Assembly (NCBI GenBank): GCA_029582155.1
Contig: CM055898.1
Coordinates: forward strand, 32,537,419-32,601,418
DNA: 64,000 bases
Direction of reading: 5' to 3'
Source: Panopea generosa
Taxonomy: Eukaryota; Mollusca; Bivalvia; Adapedonta; Hiatellidae
Shown here: piece after piece, positions 48,301-59,802 of the stretch
Position numbering within the stretch: the first letter of the stretch is position 1
Layout of the letters: each line of letters opens with the position of its first letter
Made by a program: the position numbers and the translations under genes
Notes under the pieces: model-generated
The model's database searches: none
Told to the model about the DNA's origin: nothing
What the model saw: the letters and a program-made list of their open reading frames with translations, nothing else

Positions 48301-49532
48301 AATTTTAACATGTGTTGCACTAACAGCAAATGTAGCAATTGTACTAGTAATTGTAACATGTGTTGCACTAACAGCAAATGTAGCAATTGTAGTAGTAGTT
48401 TAAACATGTGTTGCACTAACAGCAAATGTAGCAATTGTAGTAGTAGTTGTAACATGTGTTGCACTGACAGCAAATATAGCAATCATAGTAGTCATTGTTA
48501 CATGTTTTGCACTAACAGCAAGTGTAGCAATCGTAGTAGTAGTTGTAACATGTGTTGCACTAACAGCAAATGTAGCAATCGTAGTAGTAGCTGTAGTATG
48601 TGTTGCAGTAATAGATAATGTAGCTATCGTAGTAGTAGTAACTGTTGTAACATGCGTTGCACTAACAACAAATATAGGTATCTTAGTAGTAGCTGTAACA
48701 TGTGCTGCACTAATAGCAAGTGTTGCAATTGTAGTTGTAACATGTGCTGCACTAACAGCAAGTGTAGCAATCGTAGTTTTAGCTGTAGTATGTGTTGCAC
48801 TAACAGCAAATGAAGCAATCGTAATAGTAGTTGTAGCAATTTTAGTAGTAACTGTAACAAGTGCTGCACTAACAGCAAGTATATCAATTGTAGTAGTTGT
48901 TGTAATATGTGTTGCACTAACATCAAGTGTAGCAATTGTTGTTGTACCTGTAACATGTGTTGCGCTAACATCAAGTGTAGCAATTGTTGTTGTACCTGTA
49001 ACATGTGTTGCACTAACATCAAGTGTACCAATTGTTGTTGTACCTGTAACATGTGTTGCACTAACAGCAAGTGTAGCAATTTTTGTAGTAGTTGTAACAT
49101 GTGTTGCACTACCATCAAATGTAGCAATCGTAGTAGTAGTTGTAACATTTGTTGCACTACCATGAAATGTAGAATCGTAGCAGTAGTTGTAACATGTTTT
49201 GCACTAACAGCAAATGTAGCAATCGTAATAGCGGTTGTAACATATGTTGCACTAACAGTAAATGTAGCAATCATAGTAGTAGTTATAGCATGTGTTGCAC
49301 TAACAGCAAGTGTAGTAATGGTAGTAGTAGTTGTAGCATGTGTTGCACTAACAGCAAGTGCAGCAATCGTAGTAGTAGCTGTAGCATATGTTGCACTAAC
49401 AGCAAGTGTAGCAATCGTGGTAGTAGTTGTAACATGTGTTGCACTAACAGCAAGTGTAGCAATCGTAGTAGTAGTCGTAACATGTGTTGCATTTATAGCA
49501 AATGTAGCTATCGTAGTAGTAGTAGTAACATT
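42326..49532. repeat. 48-bp satellite array (~7.2 kb, about 150 units)
   Basis: The consensus is GTAGCAATCGTAGTAGTAGT, TGTTACATGTGTTGCACTAA, CAGCAAAT. The unit is 16 codons long, so several frames stay open for long runs: 631 codons on the minus strand at 44,489-46,384 (IATFAVSATHVTTTTT units) and cysteine-rich frames on the plus strand (NMCCTNSKCSNRSSSC units). A 1,249-bp higher-order repeat is present: the marker GTAGCAAACG lies at 43,301, 44,069, 44,550 and 45,318 (spacings 768, 481, 768). Around 46.9-47.1 kb and 48.9-49.1 kb a variant with TTGTTGTACCTGTAACATG appears. Confidence 0.97.
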
Positions 49533-49694
49533 TTAAGATCACTTATTGAAAGCTATTAGACTACTGTTGTTCAATTGATGGATATTGATCTTTTGATCGA
49601 TTGACCGAGGGTATCCGAAGCGGTGTAGACGTGACAGTTTCCTCGAGCACCGACATTTTGTAAACAAACCGTTTACAAATGATTAATTGATCAA

Positions 49695-50245
49695 TTGTTG
49701 GCTGAATTGGATGACATTTCAATGGGGCTTTTCACCATGGAAACAACTTCGGGTAATTATACCCCCTCTAAACCCAATAAACGCCCGAGGCACGCTAATG
49801 GTTCCACGAGTACAGTGGGTGGGGTAACGCCACCGCATGCATCGTCATTGAGCTCAGCACAGTGGAACAGTGACATGTTAAACGAAATGTCTGTGAACGA
49901 AAAACTTAACCTTCTTATAAACAATATGTCTGAGCTAAAGGTGTTGAATAACAAAATAGAGCACGTGCGCTGGGACACTCATGTAAACAGCGCCCACCTG
50001 GAGCTGATCGACCAAAGGTTACGGTTGCTAGAATATAGAAGCATTGACAATGAGTGTAAGGTGAGGGAGAGAAACCTTATTTTCTCCGGGATCCCTGAAA
50101 CTGTTGGTGAGAATCCTATAATTACCATTACGAACATTTTAAGCGAGAAAATTGGGCTTGAAAACGAACGTTTTTACATAGTGGAGGCTCGCAGGCTCGG
50201 CCGAATTTTCACCCCCTCCCCAAATGACAGACGACCCATTTGCGA
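49695..50245 (+). pseudogene. LINE ORF1, N-terminal part
   Basis: MLAELDDISMGLFTMETTSG opens it; the same frame runs on to 50,417 but leaves homology near 50,245. Residues about 65-115 have heptad-like leucines (a coiled coil), then CKVRERNLIFSGIPETVGEN, typical of the L1-type ORF1 RNA-recognition fold, and EARRLGR with RRPI at 165-182. A frameshift near 50,230-50,245 moves the rest of the fold to another frame. Confidence 0.8.
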
Positions 50246-51114
50246 AACATATTTGTGTCCTTTTTCGTTGCGGCGCTTGTTGGCAAAATTATCAGCAATG
50301 CCTATCGCCTTGCCGGCACCACCATTGGAATTTCAAGGGACTATCCAAAGGAAGCCAGGTCACAGATTTGGCCCGAGTACAAGCGCCTCCGTTCATATCA
50401 CGGTAAGGAACGTGTAAAACTGGCTTACCCAGCAGCCATCCTTGTGGACGGGCACCCTGTGCACAACATATTTCCCGATTGGCATAACATTTTGTCGGGC
50501 AACAGGAACTCCGACATTCCTAGACGCAAAGAACGTATCTTGGAATATCGCTCCAATGACCCCGACGCACCTCAGCCACCCATCACCGGCCCACTACCTT
50601 CTGTCCAGGAAGTAGTCAGTCCCGCATCGAGAAGCCATTCTTCCGCACCGGCCGTCACTCAGCCAAACGACCAACCCAGTACAGCTGGCCCATCGATCAA
50701 TATTGAGACCTCCACCCATTATAGTTCAGTTGGTACAGTGCCCGTGCCAACTCAGGGCTCGACAGACATAACCGTTACACAAAGTGCTACCGACACCGAC
50801 TTCGAAACGGAAGCCGAGTCAGATAACGACTTTTGCAGCCTCATTCACAACCACAGCGCACGACGTCAACTACTAGAGGCCGGGGCCGTGGTAGGCAAAC
50901 GCCACGGGCAACACCAAAATATACCCCACGAACCGCCTCTAAATCCGGAGCTAAGGGTAAATCTGCTAGAGGCGGCAAGTCGTCCGTCAATATGCCGCCC
51001 CCACAGCCGCCGCTATCAGTGGTGACCCAACCGGATCCCCCCGGTGATCATTCTGGAGGAAGTGCTTCCGGCGGTGAACAGCCGCCTATCCCCATTGTGG
51101 AGAGTCAAGCTTAG
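50246..51114 (+). pseudogene. LINE ORF1, C-terminal part in two frames
   Basis: In one frame from 50,240: NIFVSFFVAALVGKIISNAY, then ISRDYPKEARSQIWPEYKRL and LAYPAAILVDGHPVHNIF, which are the end of the RNA-recognition fold and the C-terminal domain of L1-type ORF1. A Pro/Ser/Thr-rich tail follows. Near 50,830-50,870 a second shift leads to a basic tail TRGRGRGRQTPRATPKYTPR ending at 51,114. ORF1p binds the element's RNA. Confidence 0.7.
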
Positions 51115-51129
51115 GACAGACAGGGGACA

Positions 51130-51759
51130 GTGTTTAATGGTGAAAATCTACGGATTGGTTCCCTTAATATATGTGGTTTAAAACAACGCTTACACTATAA
51201 TGAATTTGTTGATATGATTTATAACTTTGATATATTATGTTGCTCAGAATGTAAACTTGATGAATATGATGTAATTGACGTTAAAGGCTATACATTCTAC
51301 AACCAGCCAAGAAAACAAAAATACCGGCGCAAATCTGTAGGTATCGGAGTTTTTATTAGTAACAATATATCACTTCTTTCTGAAAGTATTGCCTCAGAAT
51401 CAGATTATGTTTTATGGATGGAATTACTAATCGAAGAGAACAATGTGGTGCCCAGCTGTCGAACCCACCCAAAATGGCAAAATGATAAAAAGATTGAGTT
51501 CATAACTAATATTGTAACAAGTAAACTATCCGATAGTTTCTACAAATTACCATGCAAAACATTTTCGTCGCGTAAAAGTTGTAACCAGACGTCTGTAAAC
51601 AAGGTCAATACTAGTAATCATGTAAACACCAATAGTAAATTCCGCACTGACCGACCTTGGTTCGGACGAGACTGTCGTATAAAAAGAAATATGTATAACA
51701 AGGCCAAAAGTATTTATTTATGTGACTGGTCCCACTCAAATTGTCTGTTATTACTTTAA
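51130..51759 (+). pseudogene. LINE ORF2, start of APE endonuclease, internally deleted
   Basis: LRIGSLNICGLKQRL and CCSECKLDEYD carry the first catalytic Asn and Glu of the APE-type endonuclease, then GIGVFISNN. After WMELLIEENN the frame jumps to NVVPSCRTHPKWQNDKKIEF and DRPWFGRDCRIKRNMYNKAK, which looks like the linker between endonuclease and reverse transcriptase. So the middle and end of the endonuclease are deleted. The frame then ends. Confidence 0.75.
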
Positions 51760-52060
51760 TGATCAACGATCAAAGTACATCAACAAATATTTCCGTACGC
51801 ATCCAAATATATTGAAATATCGGGAACTATTGCAATCAAACAACCCTAGAGTTTTAAATTGAGTGAATTTGCCGAGCATCTTATTAAAACTTCCAAATAG
51901 ACTTACCTTAACTGAATTTCGTGCAGCTATTCCCCTTTATTAAAACCACACTTTATCACGATCACAACACTATACTGCGATTTAAAATATACCCAATGAA
52001 AAACACCGATAGTAATTGATTCATCAAATCCAAACAAAAGTCGTAGAATTGTTAACTTCC

Positions 52061-52755
52061 ATAAAAATCCGTCCGTTTATTTCTTCAAATTATCTGTTAT
52101 TTTAATCAATCGGCGGTTTTATTTGGTCATAATCCTTATTTGTTTAAGTCACATGGTTTCCTTTTGTCAACTATTTTCTCGTTTATAAATTTCATTCACA
52201 AAATACTGATAGTAAACCGTGATCCTCGTGCATCCAATCCCTATTTACACCCACGTCGAGGCCAACAGATTATAGGCATTTGTTGTATGCGTGTTTTTTT
52301 TGTGTGGATGTCGATTGTATGGTGTTTTCATTAAAGAAACACAATGTCTTATTGTAAAATTATGCGCTATATAACCCAATCTATTGTTCATCGGGTAACT
52401 ATAAATTCTAAACCTATAACAATGACGAAACCCCATTTGATTTTACGTATAAAATGGAAACAAAATTGCTATACTCCATCATTTGTTTAACTTTGTACCC
52501 GCTTGAAGTATTTAACTTGATACATTTAATTACTAATGATTTAACAAGAAAATCTCACTGCTCCCGCCGGGATTTTACAATATCACATTTGTTTATGAAA
52601 TGTTTGTGTGAATTCTTCCGATACCCTCATGTGATTATTTCTGTTGTAGCCATCATTTGCTGTTGCGATTCATGATCGTCGTCGTTGTTGTTGTTGTTGT
52701 TGATTGATTGAATAGTAAGCGTCATTTTATGCCATCTAGGGCTAACAGACGATCA
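52061..52755. other. No gene seen; possible LINE remains
   Basis: AT-rich sequence with a (TTG)n run near 52,685-52,703 followed by TTGATTGATTGA, which could be a LINE 3' tail. No other feature supported. Confidence 0.35.
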
Positions 52756-52758
52756 GTT

Positions 52759-52987
52759 AATCTAACCACTGTTTCCTGGGATTCTGGTATGTAAACCAGT
52801 ACTCGAGCATATCCCATCTACGCAATTAACTGATAAATTTCCCACTTGAATCAGCGTTGAGAGACAAATGGTAATGATACGCAATGTCGTATATGATTCA
52901 CGAAGGCTGTGGTCGGGCGGTGATTCGAAGTCACGACACCTGGATTGATAGTCAGACGCGCTACCGACAGAGCTAACAGGGCCCTGC
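52759..52987 (-). mobile_element. tRNA-headed SINE, family C, copy 1
   Basis: On the minus strand: GCCCTGTTAGCTCTGTCGGT (A box), CGTGACTTCGAATCACCGCC (B box), then CATTACCATTTGTCTCTCAA and a tail ending in AAACAGTGG. Two further copies and one fragment lie in the window. Confidence 0.85.
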
Positions 52988-53134
52988 AAAATCTGATCTC
53001 ATGAATTATATAGTCAAACATGCTATTAAAAAGTATTCAGAAGCTAAAATATGGATTTATTAAACTAGCAGATAGTTGCTTACAGTTTATATTTGCTTCA
53101 ATATTTTGGGTCATGAATTTGCATCAATGGCTAT

Positions 53135-53372
53135 CAGACTCTCAGTTTCCTGATTCCTTCCTGAATTCTGGAAGGTTAACCATTACTCGAGCACACCCTA
53201 TATCGGCAAGTAAATGATTCTCTTTCCACTTGATCAGCGATGGGAGACGAATGACAATGAGGCACAATGTCGTTTATCAATAATCATGGAAATTGTGGTC
53301 GAGCTGGGGATCTAAACTCAAGAACCCTGGATTGATAGTCAGACGTGATGCAGACAGCGCTAACCGGTGTCA
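53135..53372 (-). mobile_element. tRNA-headed SINE, family C, copy 2
   Basis: Same order as the copy at 52,759: head TTAGCGCTGTCTGCATC, body with TTGTCATTCGTCTCCCATCG, tail with CGAGTAATGGTTAACCTTCC. More diverged in the A box. Confidence 0.8.
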
Positions 53373-53756
53373 GTTTTCTTTCTCTCTTGTTCAGTTTAAA
53401 AGTAAATAATTTTAGTAAAGCAGGTAAAAGCATAAATATAGAACACTTCAACAGTTAAGATACCTAATAATATTTTCCTTATTTTTTTTTATATTATACT
53501 GACACTGGTATCAGTATGAATCATTCATAAAATAGACACGTATAGAATGTTGGAATAACTTTAAGATTGTTTACCTACAAATTCATCCATTTTATCTTGA
53601 TTTCAATCTCAGAAGTTTTGGATTACAATGTTCGTGTATTGCGCAGTTTAAGTGTACTGTTAGACATTAGTTAAACTATTTAGTCAAATGTAAAGTACAA
53701 AATGAGACGTCAGTTAATTCCTTAATCATATACAAAATAAATCTCCAAACAAGAAT

Positions 53757-53760
<4 letters not shown>

Positions 53761-53810
<50 letters not shown>
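53761..53810. repeat. (GA)n microsatellite
   Basis: About 25 uninterrupted AG units. Confidence 0.97.
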
Positions 53811-53813
<3 letters not shown>

Positions 53814-53884
53814 GGCTTATAAATTAATATCTGATATGATAAAGGATTCTTTGAAAACCAAGTGACAACCTACCATACCTGGTT

Positions 53885-54480
53885 TTTATGCTCTCCCAAA
53901 TGGGGGAAGCATATAGTCGCCGCTTCGTCCGTGCGTGCTTGCGTGCCTCTGTGCTTCCCCAAGTTCTTGTCCGGGCTATTTCTCTACAACCTCTGGTTGG
54001 AATTTTATGGAACTTGCTAGGATGCATCACTACCAAGTACAGATGCACATATTGTCTTTGTGTTCCAATTCGATGATTTTTCACGGAGTTTTGGCCCTTT
54101 GATTCTGCCTGTGACCAAATTCTTGTCCGCGCTATTTCTCAACAGTCCCATGTTGAAATTTTATGAAACTTGCTAGGATGCATCACTACTAAATGGAGAT
54201 GCGCATATTGTCTTTGTGTTCCGGTTTGATGATTTTTCAAGGAGTTATTGCCCTTTGCTTCTGTCTGTGACCAAATTCTTGTCCGCGCTATTTCTCTACA
54301 ACCCCATGTTGTAATTTTATGAATCTTGCTAGGATGCATCACCACCAAGTGGAGATGCTCATATTGTCTTTGTGTTCCGGTTCGATGATTTTTCAAGAAG
54401 TTATGGCCCTTTCATTGAGTCTGTGACCAAATTCTTGTCCATGCTATTTCTCTACAACCTTTAAGTAAATTGTTCATCTA
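53885..54480. repeat. ~156-bp tandem repeat with GGGGGAAGCATATAG head
   Basis: The head reads GGGGGAAGCATATAGTCGCC. Three units follow at 155-156-bp spacing, marked by TTGTCC(G/A)(G/C)GCTATTTCTC near 53,969, 54,124, 54,280 and 54,436. Each contains TTGCTAGGATGCATCACTAC and GATGATTTTTCAAGGAGTTA. I recall it as a common bivalve repeat. Minus-strand frames across it (MKNHRIGTQRQYVHL) are repeat translations. Confidence 0.85.
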
Positions 54481-56736
54481 ATCCTTTTAATCTTTTGAAG
54501 TAAATGCTTGCTGAAAATTGCTGATTGGCTGACAGTTTGTACATATGGGAATTAAAGGGAAATGGCAAATGGATTTGAACTCTGTCATGAGTGGCCAATA
54601 ATATCCAAGTCACTACAACCCGCTTGTCAAGCCAAGTGCGATATATATATATATCCTGACACCAAAAACACCAGGATCAAATCTGAACTTAAAATTAAAC
54701 CCAGTGTACAATAAAGATGTTTTCTTGGCTTGGTGACAGCCTAAGTGAAGTACATAACTGCTATACATCCCTAAAATCATGGTTAAAAACCATAAGAATA
54801 AGAAGAGAACTCTCCGATGTAAGCAGATTGGTAGGTATTAGTATGTGCATGGTAGTCTTTAACCTGAACTACGATAGGAAAGTTATGCAAAGCTCCAATT
54901 TCCCTGACAACCAGGACGCATTTCTTGGCGTTGATGACAAACAGGAACAACTAGTTCAATATCTTCTAGTCAGTCTGTAGATATGCAGTATATGTGTTTC
55001 AAACAAGCACAGCTATGATCTGCTACTAAATGTATAGGAAATATCATGATAAAACAGTTGATACATATGTCCTGGTATAAATCGTTGATTTAAGTTCATA
55101 GGCTGGTTTGAATGTGGATTGGGTCGGGTTTAGAACTGTAAAAATACTTCTCGTATGCATACCGTTTCATATCAACTTAATAAACAGAGGACGAGATCCC
55201 TGCCAGCTTTTTATTCATTCACTGCGTGTGACTAAACTTTATCATTTAGTGGGAAAAGAAAACTAGGGAGCAGGGCAGACCGGGAACAATAAGGAAATTT
55301 AAACTATATTCACTACTTCCGAATCAGAATCCATGAAGGTGTAATGCCAGTTATAGAGTGATTTGTATTTGTCCCAACAAGCACGTCTTCAAATTAGTCC
55401 TTAAAGTTATTTTTCACACATAAGGATGGCCAACCTTTGAACCGACAGCTCAGCTATATAACGCACCAAACAAATAGCTTATCGCAATAGATTTTGCAGG
55501 GGTATAGTTCATTCCAAGCCTAAAAACATTGGAACCAATCTGGTCGTCTCTCTACATGCTGACAAAGTGTATTTCAGATGTAAATGTACAAAGGCTAGAG
55601 TACTGTTTACATCATAGTTATATACAAAGAGTTGTTGTTTATATGTAAAATAATCTTTAATATGTTCTAGCATTGACTGATATGTGCACCTAATGTCATA
55701 TTGATTTACCCCCCAACCACTTTAATTTGCATATAGATACAAATCTTTGCTTTATTTAAAACATTATTTTAGCAATTTTGCATCGTACTCGTCCGACCAT
55801 ACCCGTTATGTAAAGTTTGATGAAAACGTTGAGAAAAAATATAAATATTATCTAAGTAATAGAGATTTTTGCTAACTTTGAAGATTTTAGCTTTTATAGT
55901 TGTCATTTTCTCTCTTTTATAATATTTTGTCGCAATAAAACGATTAAAATTGTTAAATATAAATATAATTTGATATCATTGGTCATAAAAAGTTATAAGT
56001 TTTCATAAAATTCTGTAAATTTAAGGACAAACGTGAAATTTGTCAAATTTTAGGGCCATTTTGGCGGCCATCTTGGATTTCTCTGGCATTTTTGAAAGTC
56101 TCGCGGTGAGTCTCTGTCTTAAAAATAATTAGTTGACCTTATACTATCTTTGTGCCAAGTTTGGTGCTTTTCTAAAAAAAAGGCACAATTCTCTCACTAT
56201 ACTGCACCATATTGTCAAGTATATCTTGTTTGCTTTTATGTTTTCTTTTGATAAAAAACCATCAGGACTTTGTGAAATTCAATTTAATTTTGAACTATTT
56301 TATGAAAAGAATTATTATTTAAGTTTATACACAAAGAGTCTATGATATGGACACCGCTTTTAAAGTGTGATTTTAGTGAATCATATATCATTTAACTTAG
56401 ATACAATACTGTGAATTTGATTATTATCTTGATTATCTTTGAAACTATTTTTATCATAAACTTTAGAAACAATTAAACCAAGTGGCGCCGTATTTGCTGT
56501 CTGTGACCTTCAACATAATAAATTTATTTAGTGTCTTCAACTTTATCTAAGTTTACAACCACAACCATTCATTACCTGGAATGTTTTCACAGTGTAATAC
56601 ATGTTAAATTAAGGGTATATATATACATATCTCGTACAATGAGATGTTAATCAGAGTTGTGTGCAAGTTTTTATGGATTTTCAGTACATAAGAGGTACCC
56701 GATTTGAATCCCTAAGAACACTTACTAGAACGTAAC
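54481..56736. other. No gene confidently seen
   Basis: A frame of 87 codons at 54,717-54,980 (+) starts after an (AT)n run but resembles nothing and lacks support. No repeat recognised otherwise. Confidence 0.35.
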
Positions 56737-56811
56737 CTGCAGAAAATGGTGTTTTAGATATTACAATTGTACTCCCAACAACAGATACACCGGCGTAGCT
56801 ATACGTAGACA
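56737..56811 (-). CDS. Isolated candidate exon, 75 nt
   Basis: Acceptor GTTCTGGCCTGCAG and donor TCTGCAG/GTTACG bound an open phase 1-1 segment reading STYSYAGVSVVGSTIVISKT followed by PFSA. It could be a beta-strand piece of an extracellular protein, in the phase used by the receptor's exons, but it stands alone 36 kb away, so chance is likely. Confidence 0.15.
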
Positions 56812-59315
56812 CTGCAGGCCAGAACATGCATTTATTCCAGAAAAATAAAATCCGTAAGTAATTGATAGATGTTTTACATAGATAAAATACACACAAAAAC
56901 TCTGATTTTTAAAAAAAAAAATGGTGGAGTACTGTAATGGCCAACATTAAACTTATTTGACAACCTAATTAAAAGAACCTAAAAAATAAATTCAAAATAT
57001 TTAGCTCAAGCATTTAAACTTAGAAATGAAGTGGTTAATTTATAAGTTACAACGAATAAAATGTCTGAAAACGGTTATCAACACTGCATGTTAAATTACG
57101 CTTATATATTAGGTCATTAAATGTAAATATTTCTTAGGTAAGACAAATTAGCTTTTTGGTAAAGAAGTAAAATTTTGTGCGTTTGTTTCATGTTCTTGAT
57201 ATTTCGCACATTGTGCAAACAAATAAACTTGGTTTTCATACATGACAATTATTGGAACAACGGAAATCAATTTACGTTTAATCATCTCTTTTAACATTTA
57301 AAAACAATAAATAACATACGTGCCGCTTTTTGTTGATTAAAGGTAGACCGACCACATCATGCAAACAAATTAACCTGCCTTTTCATACATTACAATTATT
57401 GAAACAATGGAAATGCAACGAGTACTAATAGAGTACTATCCGCATGTGAATATCAACAGATCTTCAATATCAAGTTTATATACCTCTTTAGTTTATTTTT
57501 TTACATTTATAGGGATTTTCCCCCAGCACCTGACTTTAAAGTCCGAAAGAAGAGATAAGTCTTTCAGATAGTGCTGTTTAAATTGGTATAAAAATGGAGA
57601 TGGAATGTCCGATTACGTATGTAAAATTGAACTGAATAAAATGTTCTGATTCTACAGACCGTAACATTGTCCGGATGAGTATTAAATTCGAACATGGCCA
57701 AACACGACGCACTACGTAGGGTTCGGGTTCGAATCTTTACCGTTTCCCCCACATTGTGGTTGCTCTTGTTGTTATTGTTGTGGCTGTTATTCGGTGTTTG
57801 TCGACACAAAGTTTGCAAAAGAGATAGTATATGTTAATATTTAGCGCAAAATATTTGCTTTATTTAGTTAATATGTCATATTTTTCAACACAGTTTTACT
57901 ATGAATCAAACATTGATGTTTTTTTTTAATGAATTACCTCATTTTTGATTTTTTGAATTAGTTTTTCAACTTACAATTATAACGTATGACCATACACACC
58001 CTGCAAACATTTGCGCAGTAAAGTTTATTTGTGTCCCATAGCATCTTGAATCGTAAACATTTACATACCCAAATCACGTGACTGTTTGCAGAACTTTCAA
58101 CAGAGATGTCACTACACGATATGTAAAATACCCGATACTATATATATTGTTAACGCTAGTTATAACGAGATATTTTAGAAGAACTAGGCCTCAGAATGTA
58201 CAATGTCGTGCATGTTTCGATTACTCCGTTGAAAAGAGCCACTGTTAACATGATACACTTGAATGTGTACCAGACAGCCAATTTTCTTCATGGCGGAATA
58301 CCTCAGATGCATGTATTACGCTGTATTTATTTATGTAGTACCAGGACAAACTCCAAATTAGAGGTCCTACAGCAGGTGTTTTAAACAATGGGCCCGTAGT
58401 CTTAGCGTTCCAAATTCCTTTATTTAGTTATGACAAGACACTTTGCTCTTTTGTTCAATACAAGTGAATTTGTTATCTATATTAAAATGTTCCACCGTTA
58501 CATCTCTAGCCACCACCCGGACACTGTCAACTTTCCATTGTGTTCATCTGTTCCCTCACTTATTGTTTATACTACTCTTTATGTCAGCCCTCACATAAAA
58601 GAAAAACAATCACACTACCACATGATGATACTTTTTAGGTATTAAAATGCGTGGCTCAAGTAGCTAAATACAAATGTAATGTCAATTTTGTCCATTGATC
58701 TTTTGAGCTGGGATATGAATTTACTAATATTTTTGTGACAGCTTACAACTTACCCCGGTACATAAACATGTCCGGTATTGGGGCGATCTGTCCTACCCTA
58801 CTTTATACAATTTCATTTAGATCTAAACTTGTCTAAATCCAGATAAGTACGTATTTGCACCTGTATTCAATATGGTACAGTGCTTTAAAGCCCTAAGGTT
58901 TTTGTTTGTGTGAATGATATGAATGTGGTACAATGAATGTTGATCAGACATGTACAATAGATTTCGTTATTACGTATATACAATTTACAGAACAGCATAT
59001 GGAGATGGGGAGCGAACAAACATATTAACAGAAAAACGAAATTAAAATACGCTTGGCAATTATGTCTCAGATTGCCACAAATATATAAAATAAATTGCAC
59101 TTCAACCATTTACAAAATATCTTTCAAAAATAAAGAAGCATTTAAAGGGTTGCATACATACGTGCCATTTACAAACCAATCTAACTGAAGATGACACACG
59201 CAATAGATATCATCAAGACACAGTGGGGGCATTATTTACATTTACATAACAATTGTATTTAATGCATACAAACTCCTTTATATCAGGAATGCTTGGCCAT
59301 GTTAAAATGAACTAT
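56812..59315. other. No gene or clear repeat seen
   Basis: AT-rich sequence with short unrelated frames only. GGGTTCGGGTTCGAATC near 57,718 looks like a SINE B box but has no A box beside it. Confidence 0.35.
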
Positions 59316-59340
59316 TGACACCTGGATTGATAGTCAGACC
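59316..59340 (-). mobile_element. SINE family C fragment
   Basis: ACACCTGGATTGATAGTCAG is identical to part of the head of the copy at 52,759. Only this fragment remains, 70 bases from a fuller copy. Confidence 0.6.
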
Positions 59341-59408
59341 CTCCATTTAAAGATCAAAAACATTTGATTACTACCACTGATGCCACTTCAAATTATTCTA
59401 ATACTGCT

Positions 59409-59590
59409 GGGTCAGGCCCGGTAAGCTCAGTCGGAAATCCGTCTGACTATCAGTCCAGGAGTTGTGAGTTTGAATCACCGCCCATCCAGCCACAGTCTCT
59501 CTGATGATTATATACATCATTACGGTTCATTGTCATTTACCCGTCAATACTGAGTAAAGTGGCACACTGTCAGAACTATGTTACACAACG
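59409..59590 (+). mobile_element. tRNA-headed SINE, family C, copy 3
   Basis: GCCCGGTAAGCTCAGTCGGA (A box) and GTGAGTTTGAATCACCGCCC (B box), then CATTGTCATTTACCCGTCAA. Opposite orientation to the copies at 52.8 and 53.1 kb. Confidence 0.85.
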
Positions 59591-59639
59591 AGCCTTTCTC
59601 GAAGTCCTATCAGAGCCACTACGAAGACAATTAACGTTC

Positions 59640-59802
59640 CACCACCACAACGACCACCACTGCTACTACTACTACTACAAATAATACTACTTCTACTACT
59701 ACTACTACTACTAAAAGTACTTCTGCTGCTACAACTACTACTACTACTACTACTACTGCTACTACTACTACTACTATTACTACTGCTACTACTACTACTA
59801 CT
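59640..59802. repeat. CTA/ACT trinucleotide microsatellite
   Basis: An imperfect array of ACT/CTA units with TTCTACTACT and TGCTACTACT interruptions. Confidence 0.95.

Larger units (their letters stand above)
49560..52060 (+). mobile_element. LINE retrotransposon, 5' part, lacking reverse transcriptase
   Basis: A short leader, ORF1 and the start of ORF2 are present in order; no reverse transcriptase motif is visible downstream. The ORF1 RNA-recognition fold places it in the L1/Tx1 group or near it. LINE copies are usually cut at the 5' end; this one keeps its 5' end and has lost the rest, by deletion or later rearrangement. The right end is uncertain: faint coding traces (KYINKYFRTHPNILKYRELL) reach about 51,860. 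Confidence 0.8.

Noticed and set aside
43519-48618. Cysteine-rich plus-strand frames as metallothionein-like or toxin-like genes
   Set aside because: The MCCTNSKCSN pattern is the same 48-bp unit read in another frame and appears wherever the array does.
54717-54980. 87-codon frame MFSWLGDSLSEVHNCYTSLK as a small gene
   Set aside because: No recognisable similarity, no supporting splice or polyadenylation context beyond chance, and one frame of this length is expected in this much DNA.
58885-59109. Hydrophobic minus-strand frame (NFVFLLICLFAPHLHMLFCK) as a membrane protein
   Set aside because: AT-rich sequence yields such hydrophobic frames by chance; there are no splice signals or homologous pattern.
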